Below, piece after piece: positions 51,636 through 59,938 of a stretch of DNA of 64,000 nt (the first letter of the stretch is position 1; each line of letters begins with the position of its first letter). Made by a program: the position numbers and the translations under genes. The stretch is from Aphodosoma sp045658305 (GTDB taxonomy: Bacteria > Bacteroidota > Bacteroidia > Bacteroidales > Paludibacteraceae), in the NCBI GenBank assembly GCA_045658305.1, contig JAZOUT010000059.1:4751-68750 (forward strand), given 5' to 3'. A model generated the notes under the pieces. That model saw nothing but the letters and a program-made list of their open reading frames with translations, did not search any database and had not been told where the DNA came from.

Positions 51636-52610
51636 TTAAAATTCATTTTCTATAATTTCTGTCATTACATCAGCTATATCAAGTCCAGCCGCACGCACCT
51701 GTTGCGGAATAAAACTTGTAGCAGTCATACCAGGAGTAGTATTTACTTCCAAAAGATTGATATTTTCATCTGCATCAATAATATAATCCACACGTATAAT
51801 ACCTTTTGCATTCAAAATACGATATATTTTCGCTGTAGTTTGTTGCACTTGTTCGGTGATTTCAGCACTAACACGAGCTGGAGTAATTTCATCTACCTGA
51901 CCATTATATTTTGCATCATAGTCAAAAAATTCATTGTCAGTAACCACCTCAGTTATAGGAAATATACGTGTGACTTTCTTTGTTCTATACATTCCACTTG
52001 TCACCTCTGTTCCTTGCATATAAGCTTCAATCATCACCTCCTCACCTTCGCTAAATGCTTTTGCAATAGCATCTTGAATTTGATCCTGTGCTTTCACTTT
52101 TGTAACACCAAAACTACTACCACCTACGCTTGGTTTAATAAAACAAGGCAAACCAATCTCTTGCATAACTTGTTCGTCTGTCACACTTTCTCCCGCACGC
52201 AACACTATGCTATTTGCCACACGAATACCAAACGAACGAAGATAGTTATTACAAGCATACTTATCGAATGTGAGAGCTGCTTGCAACACATCACAACACG
52301 AAAATGGGATATTCAACAAACGGAAATAACCTTGAAGGATACCATTTTCGCCTGGTGTACCATGAATTGTAATATATGCAAAATCAAATTTAACTTTTTC
52401 TCCTTGATAAGTAAACGAAAAATCGTTTTTATCAATTGGCAATTTTTCTCCCGATGGAAGCTCTACATGCCAATCCTGACCAATGATAACTACGATATAT
52501 TTTTCATACTTCCAGCTTGGTATAAAACTATCCAAACCCGCAGCACTGCGCATCGAAACTTGCCATTCGCTTGAGTCTCCGCCTGCAACTATCGCTATTT
52601 TTCTTTTCAT
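51636..52610 (-). CDS. ddl: D-alanine--D-alanine ligase, 324 aa
   Basis: ATP-grasp ligase that makes the D-Ala-D-Ala dipeptide for peptidoglycan. KIAIVAGGDSSEWQVS at the N-terminus, GTPGENGILQGY (about 88-99), CFIKPSVGGSSFGVTK (about 147-162), and the Mg-binding INLLEVNTTPGMT are intact. Length is typical. Sits downstream of rluD and the PASTA gene, the usual order in Bacteroidota. Confidence 0.97.
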   Translation of the reverse strand: MKRKIAIVAGGDSSEWQVSMRSAAGLDSFIPSWKYEKYIVVIIGQDWHVELPSGEKLPIDKNDFSFTYQGEKVKFDFAYITIHGTPGENGILQGYFRLLNIPFSCCDVLQAALTFDKYACNNYLRSFGIRVANSIVLRAGESVTDEQVMQEIGLPCFIKPSVGGSSFGVTKVKAQDQIQDAIAKAFSEGEEVMIEAYMQGTEVTSGMYRTKKVTRIFPITEVVTDNEFFDYDAKYNGQVDEITPARVSAEITEQVQQTTAKIYRILNAKGIIRVDYIIDADENINLLEVNTTPGMTATSFIPQQVRAAGLDIADVMTEIIENEF

Positions 52611-52689
52611 TATTTATTATTTTCTGTATTATTCTTACTTATGGTTATCCTTCGTATATATTTCGCATATCCTTCGTAAAAAATAGGGT

Positions 52690-53757
52690 TTAGTCCACTA
52701 TATTTGAAGGATTATATTTTCGCCATTTTTCTAATAATGCTGTTATATCGGCTGGCAATTCACTATCAAACTGCATCCACTCGCCTGTTGTTGGATGCTT
52801 AAACCCAAGTGTTTTAGCATGCAATGCTTGACGTGGACACACATCAAAACAATTACGCACAAATTGTTTATATTTAGCCGTAGGCACACCTTTCAAAGGC
52901 TCATTGCCACCATACCTATCATCGTTAAACAATGTATGCCCTATGTGTTTCATATGTACACGAATTTGATGCGTACGACCTGTTTCAAGTTTACACTCAA
53001 CTAACGTGCAATACGCAAATCGTTCAATTACTTTATAATGAGTCACAGCATGCTTTGCCAATGGATTTTCGTTCTCATCAAACACGGTGAACAACATACG
53101 ATCACGTGGGTCGCGAGCCAATGCTCCTACAATTGTACCTTGATCTTCTTTTACTGTACCCCAAACAAGTGCATTATATGTCCTCTCTGTAGTCTTATTA
53201 AAAAATTGCAATGCCAAATTAGCTTTTGCATCTTCATTTTTTGCAACTAACAACAACCCAGATGTATCTTTATCGATACGATGCACCAATCCAATATGCG
53301 GATTATTTGCATCAAACTTTGGATCGTGACGCATATGCCATGCTACTGCATTCAAAAGTGTACCATCGAAATTACCAAACCCTGGATGCACTACCAAATT
53401 TGGCTGTTTATTAACCAATATTATATCATCATCTTCATAAACAACTTCAATCGGAATATCCTGAGGCTCAATAGTTACTGCACTACGTGGATAATCTAGT
53501 ACAATTGAAATTACATCAAAAGGTTTTACTTTATAATTACTTTTTACGGGTTTATCATTCACCAAAATACGCTCTGCATCAGCAGCCTCTTGAATACGAT
53601 TGCGCGACACATTACCCATACAATTTACAAGGTATTTATCTATGCGCATCATAGTTTGCCCCTTGTCAACCGTAAAACGATAATGTTCATAGCGCTCACG
53701 TGGCTGCTCCAACATCAAATCATCATCTTCTTCGTATATATTATTCGTATTTTCCAT
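52690..53757 (-). CDS. rluD: 23S rRNA pseudouridine synthase, RluD family, 355 aa
   Basis: Makes pseudouridines in helix 69 of 23S rRNA. An S4 domain is at about 25-85 (RIDKYLVNCMGNVSRNRIQEAADA), and the catalytic motif GLVHRIDKDTSGLLLVAKN (about 157-175) holds the essential Asp. The acidic N-terminal 20 residues are typical of the Bacteroidota copies. Length is normal. Confidence 0.95.
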   Translation of the reverse strand: MENTNNIYEEDDDLMLEQPRERYEHYRFTVDKGQTMMRIDKYLVNCMGNVSRNRIQEAADAERILVNDKPVKSNYKVKPFDVISIVLDYPRSAVTIEPQDIPIEVVYEDDDIILVNKQPNLVVHPGFGNFDGTLLNAVAWHMRHDPKFDANNPHIGLVHRIDKDTSGLLLVAKNEDAKANLALQFFNKTTERTYNALVWGTVKEDQGTIVGALARDPRDRMLFTVFDENENPLAKHAVTHYKVIERFAYCTLVECKLETGRTHQIRVHMKHIGHTLFNDDRYGGNEPLKGVPTAKYKQFVRNCFDVCPRQALHAKTLGFKHPTTGEWMQFDSELPADITALLEKWRKYNPSNIVD

Positions 53758-53762
53758 AAAAA

Positions 53763-54557
53763 TTAAAAAAATATTTCATCCATCTCTTGTGGCTCTTTCG
53801 ATAATTTCAACTCAACTGCCTTTCCTCCATACACCGACAATCCTGCATCTGGAGTTTGTTGAAACACTCTAAAATTCAAACTATCAATACTATCAACTGG
53901 CATTTCATCAAAATAAGCAGCACCAAATCCCAATCTATACTCTTTAATAGTTTTTTTCGCTTCAGGCAATGTCATGCCAAAAAAACTTGGCACAACCACC
54001 TCTATAGACATATCATTTTGTCCTACAACTAATATAATTTGACTGCCATCTGGCACTCTTGCCCCTGCTGACAACGTACTATCTCCCCACATAACCGCCA
54101 ACACCTCATCATTAAACTCGTATGGTTCATAACGCACCGAATCAACATTAAATCCCAATGTCTTTAAATTCGATTGCACCTTACGACGACTTTCACCTAC
54201 GAGATTTGGCACCATCACCATTTTACGTTGTTTACTATTCACTGTAATATAAACCTTACGATTCTTTTTTACCTTAGTGCCTGGAGCAGGTGCTTGTTCT
54301 GCAATTTCTCCACCTCGCATTGAACGAATATAAACAGAATCGATAATTTCATAATTTAAATTACTATCTTTAAGAAGCAATTCTGCTTCTTCTACATATA
54401 AGCCTGTCAAACTAGGCACTTCTACCGCTTCGCCATGACGAGTGTAAACATCCAATCGCCAAAACACAACAAAGCAAATAACCGCAACTAAAACAATTGC
54501 AGCAAGTATATTAAACCAGAAAAAACGACTTTTCAAAAAATTCCAAATTGTTTTCAT
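53763..54557 (-). CDS. PASTA-domain membrane protein, 264 aa
   Basis: A membrane anchor lies at about 12-34 and three PASTA repeats follow: VEVPSLTGLYVEEAELLL (about 44), VMVPNLVGESRRKVQSNL (about 118), and VVVPSFFGMTLPEAKKTI (about 197). PASTA domains bind peptidoglycan or muropeptides, usually attached to kinases; here there is no kinase. The ATG at 54557 is taken; the longer frame to 54608 adds no credible signal. Upstream of rluD and ddl, with promoter at 54658. Confidence 0.88.
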   Translation of the reverse strand: MKTIWNFLKSRFFWFNILAAIVLVAVICFVVFWRLDVYTRHGEAVEVPSLTGLYVEEAELLLKDSNLNYEIIDSVYIRSMRGGEIAEQAPAPGTKVKKNRKVYITVNSKQRKMVMVPNLVGESRRKVQSNLKTLGFNVDSVRYEPYEFNDEVLAVMWGDSTLSAGARVPDGSQIILVVGQNDMSIEVVVPSFFGMTLPEAKKTIKEYRLGFGAAYFDEMPVDSIDSLNFRVFQQTPDAGLSVYGGKAVELKLSKEPQEMDEIFF

Positions 54558-54657
54558 AATTCTTTCAAACACAAGATATGATACACAATATACAAGATTC
54601 AGACACAAGACTTTCTATATATCATTTTGCGCCTTCTATCTTAGATCTATCAAAGTG

Positions 54658-54665
54658 CAAAGTTA
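54658..54665 (-). promoter_or_regulatory. -7 promoter element TAACTTTG for the PASTA-rluD-ddl run
   Basis: Minus-strand TAnnTTTG match 100 bp upstream of the PASTA gene start. Confidence 0.6.
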
Positions 54666-54683
54666 CAAATTTTTGAGCAATAA

Positions 54684-54719
54684 AAAAAGTATAGACAAAA
54701 TAAATTTGTCCATACTTTT
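54684..54719. terminator. hairpin terminator of rpmH
   Basis: AAAAAAGTATAGACAAA pairs with TTTGTCCATACTTTT (one mismatch), 31 bp after the rpmH stop. Confidence 0.7.
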
Positions 54720-54749
54720 CTTATTTTCTCAATGTAACCGACTTAACAA

Positions 54750-54908
54750 TTATGCTTTTTTGCAATATTCGTCAGATACAGTCAATTTTTTACGACCATG
54801 AGCACGACGTGCAGCCAATACACGACGACCATTTGCTGTAGCCATTCTTTCACGGAATCCGTGTTTGTTTCTTCTTTTACGGTTAGAAGGTTGGAATGTT
54901 CTTTTCAT
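54750..54908 (-). CDS. rpmH: 50S ribosomal protein L34, 52 aa
   Basis: The translation from the ATG at 54906-54908 is MKRTFQPSNRKRRNKHGFRE then MATANGRRVLAARRAHGRKK, the L34 sequence, with a short Bacteroidota-style tail (LTVSDEYCKKA). Too short for most ORF screens. Promoter TACCTTTG at 54953-54960. No rnpA or yidD-type gene follows in this window. Confidence 0.97.
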   Translation of the reverse strand: MKRTFQPSNRKRRNKHGFRERMATANGRRVLAARRAHGRKKLTVSDEYCKKA

Positions 54909-54952
54909 TGCTTCAATATTTTAATTGTTTTACTTTCCACTAATTCGGGTTG

Positions 54953-54960
54953 CAAAGGTA
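54953..54960 (-). promoter_or_regulatory. -7 promoter element TACCTTTG for rpmH
   Basis: Minus-strand TAnnTTTG match 44 bp upstream of rpmH. Confidence 0.65.
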
Positions 54961-55055
54961 GTCATTTTTTTCGATATAGCAAACTATTTCTACTCTTTTT
55001 TGCAAAAAACTTTCGTTTACTCCTTAAATATAGGGCTTTTATCGTTTTTTTTTCG

Positions 55056-55063
55056 TACCTTTG
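55056..55063 (+). promoter_or_regulatory. -7 promoter element TACCTTTG for miaB
   Basis: TAnnTTTG match 118 bp upstream of the miaB ATG, giving a leader of about 110 nt with no gene in it. Confidence 0.6.
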
Positions 55064-55181
55064 TACCCGATTTCTAATGCAATTTTGCGATTTTAGCAGC
55101 AAATATCACTATAACTACACCATATTTTATCTGCTTTTTTCGCAAAACTCTCATTTTTAACTGCAAAATCACTCAAATACA

Positions 55182-56501
55182 ATGGATAAAAAACTCTTCA
55201 TCGAAACCTATGGCTGCCAAATGAACGTAGCCGATAGCGAAGTGGTTGCTGCTATCATGCAGTCAGATGGCTATATGCTCACCGACAAAATCACCGAGGC
55301 TGACGCCATTCTCGTCAACACTTGTTCTATACGCGACAATGCCGAACAAAAAGTGCTCGGTCGCTTGCAATATTTCCAATCTCTGCGCCGCAAAAACAAG
55401 AATCTCATCGTTGGCGTAATCGGTTGTATGGCAGAACGCGTACAAGATGATCTCATCAACAACCACGGCGTCAATTTCGTGGCTGGTCCTGATGCTTATC
55501 TCGACCTACCTAACCTCGTCGGCGCTGCCGAACGTGGTGAAAAAGCTATCAATGTCGAACTCTCTACTACCGAAACCTATAAAGATGTCCTCCCTGCCCG
55601 CATCGGCAAGACCATCTCTGGTTTCGTAAGCATTATGCGCGGTTGCAACAACTTCTGCTCTTATTGCATCGTGCCTTACACTCGCGGCCGTGAACGCAGT
55701 CGCGACCTCAACAGCATCATTCGCGAAGTCAAAGACCTCGACGCAAAAGGATACAAAGAGGTAACTCTACTCGGACAAAATGTAAACTCTTATAAATATG
55801 TAGATGGCGACATTACTATCGGCTTCCCTGAACTCCTCGAACGTGTAGCCGAAGCAGTGCCTACTATGCGCATCCGCTTCACCACATCGCACCCTAAAGA
55901 CATGAGCGATGCTACCCTCGAAGCCATCAGCCGCCACCCTAATCTCTGTCGATTCATCCATCTTCCTGTGCAAAGCGGTAGCAATGCCATCCTCAAAAGC
56001 ATGAATCGCAAATACACTCGCGAGTGGTATCTCGACCGCATCGCTGCCATCCGACGCATCCTTCCCGATGCAGCTATCGGCACTGACGTATTCTGTGGTT
56101 TCCATGGCGAAACACTCGAAGACCATGCCGAAACTCTCTCCCTCATGCGCGAATGTGCATTCGACCAAGCCTTCATGTTCAAATACTCAGAGCGTCCTGG
56201 CACATTTGCTTCTCGCCATTTGCCTGACAACATCGACGAAGAAGAAAAAGTACGTCGCCTAAACGAAATCATCGCTCTTCAAGTCGAACTCAGTCACGAA
56301 TCCAACAAACGCGACATCGGCAAAACATTCGAGGTTCTCGTCGAAGGCTACTCAAAACGCAGCCGCGAACAATTCTGTGGCCGTTCATCTCAAAACAAAA
56401 TGATAGTATTCCCTAAATCAGGACACAAAATTGGCGACCTTGTCATGGTGCGCGTCACCGAAGTAACCGCCGCCACACTCATCGGCGAAGTAATCGAATA
56501 A
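55182..56501 (+). CDS. miaB: tRNA-2-methylthio-N6-dimethylallyladenosine synthase MiaB, 439 aa
   Basis: Radical SAM methylthiotransferase acting on A37 of tRNA. The N-terminal UPF0004 domain has its three cluster cysteines (TYGCQMN, NTCSIRD, GCMAER), the radical SAM motif is RGCNNFCSYCIVPYTRGRERSR (Cys at about 150-158), and a TRAM domain ends the protein. Length is typical of MiaB rather than MtaB. Own promoter and terminator. Confidence 0.97.
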   Translation: MDKKLFIETYGCQMNVADSEVVAAIMQSDGYMLTDKITEADAILVNTCSIRDNAEQKVLGRLQYFQSLRRKNKNLIVGVIGCMAERVQDDLINNHGVNFVAGPDAYLDLPNLVGAAERGEKAINVELSTTETYKDVLPARIGKTISGFVSIMRGCNNFCSYCIVPYTRGRERSRDLNSIIREVKDLDAKGYKEVTLLGQNVNSYKYVDGDITIGFPELLERVAEAVPTMRIRFTTSHPKDMSDATLEAISRHPNLCRFIHLPVQSGSNAILKSMNRKYTREWYLDRIAAIRRILPDAAIGTDVFCGFHGETLEDHAETLSLMRECAFDQAFMFKYSERPGTFASRHLPDNIDEEEKVRRLNEIIALQVELSHESNKRDIGKTFEVLVEGYSKRSREQFCGRSSQNKMIVFPKSGHKIGDLVMVRVTEVTAATLIGEVIE

Positions 56502-56520
56502 CCACAAACAAAACATAAAA

Positions 56521-56562
56521 AAAAGAGGTAAAACCCATCCGGTTTTACCTCTTTTTTTTTTT
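56521..56562 (+). terminator. hairpin terminator of miaB
   Basis: AAAAGAGGTAAAACC pairs with GGTTTTACCTCTTTT followed by a long T-run. Confidence 0.9.
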
Positions 56563-56571
56563 ACACCCTCA

Positions 56572-56682
56572 CCACACCCCATCCCTATTCCCTATTCCTT
56601 ATTCCCCACCCACTCCCTAACTACAACATACTATAAATATAGAATAAATATAGGATAAATATAGGATAAATATACTATAATC
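56572..56682 (+). repeat. composite repeat: ATCCCTA heptamers, CTACAAC, then an 11-bp array (copy 4)
   Basis: Heptamers ATCCCTA/TTCCCTA/TTCCTTA at about 56580-56610, the box CTACAAC, then five 11-bp units ATACTATAAAT/ATAGAATAAAT/ATAGGATAAAT at 56628-56682. The remaining part of the 329-bp spacer has a CCCCCC-like run and the promoter at 56781 but no gene. Confidence 0.85.
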
Positions 56683-56780
56683 CTATCCCCACCCAGACCA
56701 CCCTACACCCTTGCGAATACCCCTTTAATACTAAAAAATGTTAAATAGGGGGGGGTAATTCATAAATCAAAAATTTTTAC

Positions 56781-56788
56781 TACCTTTG
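56781..56788 (+). promoter_or_regulatory. -7 promoter element TACCTTTG
   Basis: TAnnTTTG match 42 bp upstream of the outer membrane protein gene. Confidence 0.65.
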
Positions 56789-56830
56789 CATCGCTAAAAC
56801 AAAATACCTAATCAAAAAATCTAAAACATT

Positions 56831-57361
56831 ATGAAAAAATTATTTCTCTTATTGTCTTTAATGGCAACAATCTCAATCTCTGCTCAAACCTACAAACACA
56901 GTTTCGGTATCTTAGTTGGTAGCTACAATGGTTTAAGCTACAAAACCTTAGTAAGCGAAAACTTTGCCATCCAAGCTGATTTAGGTGTCGGTTTTCTATC
57001 TGCACCAGGCTCCTACTTCATCGGTCCAGGCTTCATCCAAGCCAGTGAAAACTCTTGGAACTTCTATGCCAACCCTAACCTCTCGTACCAAAAAACAATA
57101 TATACTGCCGACTGGGGCAATATGAATGCCTTTATGGGTGGTGGCGTCTCTCTCGGTATCCACCAAAGTCTAAGAGGCTCTGGCTTTGCAGGCAAAACAG
57201 GAGCTAATATACTCATGGGTGTAGAATTCGGTTCAAACAATATACCACTCAATTTCGGATTCGACTTCCGTCCAGGATACGGAATGACCTTCTTCCATGG
57301 CATAGTAATCGGACACTTCTTTGATTGGGCACTCGCAGCAAGCATACGATACAGATTCTAA
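56831..57361 (+). CDS. small outer membrane beta-barrel protein, 176 aa
   Basis: Signal peptide at 1-18 (ISAQ end), then alternating aromatic and Gly-rich strands (GVGFLSAPGSYFIGPGF, GGGVSLGIH, NFGFDFRPGYGM) and a terminal aromatic (SIRYRF), the mark of an outer membrane barrel of about eight strands. No specific family is recognised. Single gene with promoter and terminator. Confidence 0.82.
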   Translation: MKKLFLLLSLMATISISAQTYKHSFGILVGSYNGLSYKTLVSENFAIQADLGVGFLSAPGSYFIGPGFIQASENSWNFYANPNLSYQKTIYTADWGNMNAFMGGGVSLGIHQSLRGSGFAGKTGANILMGVEFGSNNIPLNFGFDFRPGYGMTFFHGIVIGHFFDWALAASIRYRF

Positions 57362-57365
57362 TAAA

Positions 57366-57401
57366 AAAAATAAGACACTCAACAATTGAGTGTCTTATTT
57401 T
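57366..57401. terminator. bidirectional hairpin terminator
   Basis: AAAATAAGACACTCAA / TTGAGTGTCTTATTTT, nearly perfect, between the outer membrane protein gene and trmB. Confidence 0.9.
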
Positions 57402-57402
57402 C

Positions 57403-58167
57403 TTATTTTCCCATATCCAATTCCGAACGCTTCTTGCGCCCAAAACTACGATACTCATCATACTCTATCTCTACGTCTGGCTCAACTAACTGAGCATCCA
57501 CTGGCAATCTGAACTGCATATATTTAATATCAATACCTCGAGCCAACCACTGACGTTCATAATAAGTCTTTATCTCCAACACAGGATCATCAGTCACATC
57601 ACGATAAAGATTCTCCGTAACCACATTCACAGGCAAACCACTCGCCTCTGCCATCAATCGCGTGTATGTAAACAAAAAGTTACTATCACTTTTCAGGTGT
57701 ACCAACCCACCATCCACCAACACCTTTTTATATAACCCCATAAAATAGGTAGATGTCAAGCGTTTATTCACCTTCTTCATCTGTGGATCAGCAAACGTAA
57801 TCCATATTTCGCTCACCTCGCCTGGTGCAAAAAAATGCTCTATTGCATTGATTCCTGTACGCAAGAAAGCGCAATTCTTCAACCCCGACTGATACGCCTC
57901 TGTCGCTCCTGTCCACATACGCGCACCCTTAATATCTATTCCAATAAAATTCTTATCAGGATACTGACGCGCCAAACCTACTGCATATTCACCCTTACCG
58001 CATCCCAATTCCAACACTATCGGATTGTTATTGCCAAAATAACGCTCACCCCAATGTCCACGCATCTCAAACTGTGCGCCTATCTTAACTATATCATTGT
58101 ATGACAATTGGAACACGTTAGGCAACTGCTCCATATCTGCAAACTTTTTTAACTTATTCTTTCCCAT
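57403..58167 (-). CDS. trmB: tRNA (guanine-N7)-methyltransferase, 254 aa
   Basis: Methylates G46 of tRNA. SAM motif VLELGCGKGEYAVGLARQYP (about 56-75), IGIDIKGARMW, and FADPQMKKVNKR (substrate loop, usually FPDPWPK; here shortened to ADPQ, as in other Bacteroidota). The start is set at MGKNKLKKFAD (58167). Length typical. Confidence 0.94.
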   Translation of the reverse strand: MGKNKLKKFADMEQLPNVFQLSYNDIVKIGAQFEMRGHWGERYFGNNNPIVLELGCGKGEYAVGLARQYPDKNFIGIDIKGARMWTGATEAYQSGLKNCAFLRTGINAIEHFFAPGEVSEIWITFADPQMKKVNKRLTSTYFMGLYKKVLVDGGLVHLKSDSNFLFTYTRLMAEASGLPVNVVTENLYRDVTDDPVLEIKTYYERQWLARGIDIKYMQFRLPVDAQLVEPDVEIEYDEYRSFGRKKRSELDMGK

Positions 58168-58183
58168 ATATATTAATAGCAAA

Positions 58184-58215
58184 AAATCCCTACTCCTTAC
58201 TCCCTACTCCTTAAC
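58184..58215. repeat. heptamer repeat at the end of gldH
   Basis: ATCCCTA/CTCCTTA/CTCCCTA/CTCCTTA in tandem; the gldH stop codon lies within it (58204-58206). Confidence 0.8.
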
Positions 58216-58674
58216 TAAAACTTGCATCCCAATATTAGTAACTCCTCGCAACTCATCCTCACGCATTCCCTGACGAATTTCATATCTATACACTCCCTCT
58301 TGCGAATAATGCAAATCCTCTTTATAGTAATAAAGCGAAGTATATAGCGAACCTATGCCCGAGCCAAGCCAACGCCCATAGTTATCCGCAAGATAATACT
58401 CTATTGTATCACAAGTAAAACTACTATCAGGAGCAATCTCAGTAACGAACAACCACAAATTTTGATACGCATAATCACCACTATTACGAATCAATATTGC
58501 CGACTCATAATTTGCCGTAGTATCAGTAATCGCAACTTCAAAACGAGCCACACTATCGCAATGCCAAGTAGGATTTGCCACTCGCACCGAATTATCGTAC
58601 ACCACATTCGAATTACAACCCACCAATAAAACTACTACCAACAAATTAAAAATACATTTCACTAATTTACTCAT
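58204..58674 (-). CDS. gldH: gliding motility lipoprotein GldH, 156 aa
   Basis: Lipoprotein signal with lipobox (LLVGC, Cys20) then the GldH pattern: VANPTWHCDSVARFEV, LWLFVTEIAPDSSFTCDTIEYYLADNYGRWLGSGIG and YRYEIRQGMRED. GldH belongs to the gliding/T9SS-associated lipoproteins, although Bacteroidales without gliding also keep it. The start at MSKLVKCIF (58674) is used; the ORF is open for 132 bp further upstream inside the PSP1 gene. The C-terminal 3 codons and stop derive from a heptamer repeat. Confidence 0.85.
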   Translation of the reverse strand: MSKLVKCIFNLLVVVLLVGCNSNVVYDNSVRVANPTWHCDSVARFEVAITDTTANYESAILIRNSGDYAYQNLWLFVTEIAPDSSFTCDTIEYYLADNYGRWLGSGIGSLYTSLYYYKEDLHYSQEGVYRYEIRQGMREDELRGVTNIGMQVLVKE

Positions 58675-59878
58675 TACCATCCTCTCTACGATTTCTATTA
58701 TTTGAACGATGTTCATTAGATTGTTGTCCATTTGCTCTACGTCCACCATTACGATAACCATCTCGTCCACCTCTATCGCGACGTTCGAAACGACGATGTT
58801 CGCCACCTTGCTTTTTATCGAAACGTGTCAAACTATCTTGCCCAACTACATTCTGATAATCAACCGAAGCCGCAGTCTCACCCTCTTTCACAACTAACGA
58901 CACAACCTTCTCGCCACGACGATTGATTGCCATAATCTCTTTCGCACGTTCCACACTAATCACTTGCAAGTTAGCAGGAATATTTTGGTCCGAACTATAT
59001 GTCAACTGACGTTTAAATACATCTGCTTTAAAGAAATAGTATGTACCCTCAACAGTCTCCAACGGAATCTCTTTCGAAGGAAAATCTTTTTGTGCATCAA
59101 CATACATCGGTGCTTCAAAGTTCACACAACATTTAATCTTAGCACATTGCCCAGCCAATTTGAACGGATTAGTACTCAAATCCTGATAACGAGCCGCAGT
59201 AGTCGAAACGCTCACGAAATTACTCATCCAAGTAGTACAACACAACTCACGTCCACATGGTCCAATACCGCCAATACGCCCTGCCTCCTGACGTGCTCCA
59301 ATCTGTTTCATCTCGATACGCACACGAAATTCCTCTGCAAACACCTTAATCAACTGACGAAAGTCAACTCTATCGTCAGCAATATAATAGAATATCGCTT
59401 TACTACCATCGCCTTGATATTCAACATCCCCAATCTTCATATTAAGTTGCATATCTTTCGCAATCTTACGCGCACGAATCATTGTTGCCTGCTCTTTTGC
59501 TTTCGCCTCTTCATACTTTTCTATATCAACAGGTTTCACTTTACGATACACTTTACGTACCTCGTAACGCTCCATGTTAATACGATTTTTCTTTATTTGG
59601 CTCAACACCAAACGACCCATCAACGTAACCACGCCAATATCATGTCCCGGATTAGCCTCTACTGCCACCATATCGCCTTTCTCTATGGCAATATGCTCAC
59701 TATTCACAAAATATCCTTTACGCGTATTCTTAAATTGAACCTCGACTAAATCAGTATCTAACAAAGTCTCAGGCAAATCAGCCAACCAATCCACCACAGG
59801 CAATTGCTGTAATGTATTACCCTTAAATCCCTTCACCCCAGGATTACTACCACCATTATTTAATGTTATTTCTTCCAT
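58667..59878 (-). CDS. PSP1-domain protein (RicT/YaaT family), 403 aa
   Basis: The PSP1 C-terminal domain core lies at about 95-270, with the cysteine cluster GIGPCGRELCCTTW (about 208-221) and NPFKLAGQCAKIKCCVNFE (about 236-254). In Firmicutes this family (RicT) binds Fe-S clusters with RicA/RicF. The last 45 residues are an Arg/Gly/Asn-rich tail (RRFERRDRGGRDGYRNGGRR), likely RNA-binding or disordered. Overlaps gldH by 8 bp and follows holB with a 60-bp gap. The MEEITLNNGG start (59878) is preferred over the 9-bp longer frame. Confidence 0.92.
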   Translation of the reverse strand: MEEITLNNGGSNPGVKGFKGNTLQQLPVVDWLADLPETLLDTDLVEVQFKNTRKGYFVNSEHIAIEKGDMVAVEANPGHDIGVVTLMGRLVLSQIKKNRINMERYEVRKVYRKVKPVDIEKYEEAKAKEQATMIRARKIAKDMQLNMKIGDVEYQGDGSKAIFYYIADDRVDFRQLIKVFAEEFRVRIEMKQIGARQEAGRIGGIGPCGRELCCTTWMSNFVSVSTTAARYQDLSTNPFKLAGQCAKIKCCVNFEAPMYVDAQKDFPSKEIPLETVEGTYYFFKADVFKRQLTYSSDQNIPANLQVISVERAKEIMAINRRGEKVVSLVVKEGETAASVDYQNVVGQDSLTRFDKKQGGEHRRFERRDRGGRDGYRNGGRRANGQQSNEHRSNNRNRREDGNE

Positions 59879-59938
59879 AACTAACAAATTATATTTTCAA
59901 CAAACCTACAAACATAAAATCTGTATTTCTGTTAAAAC

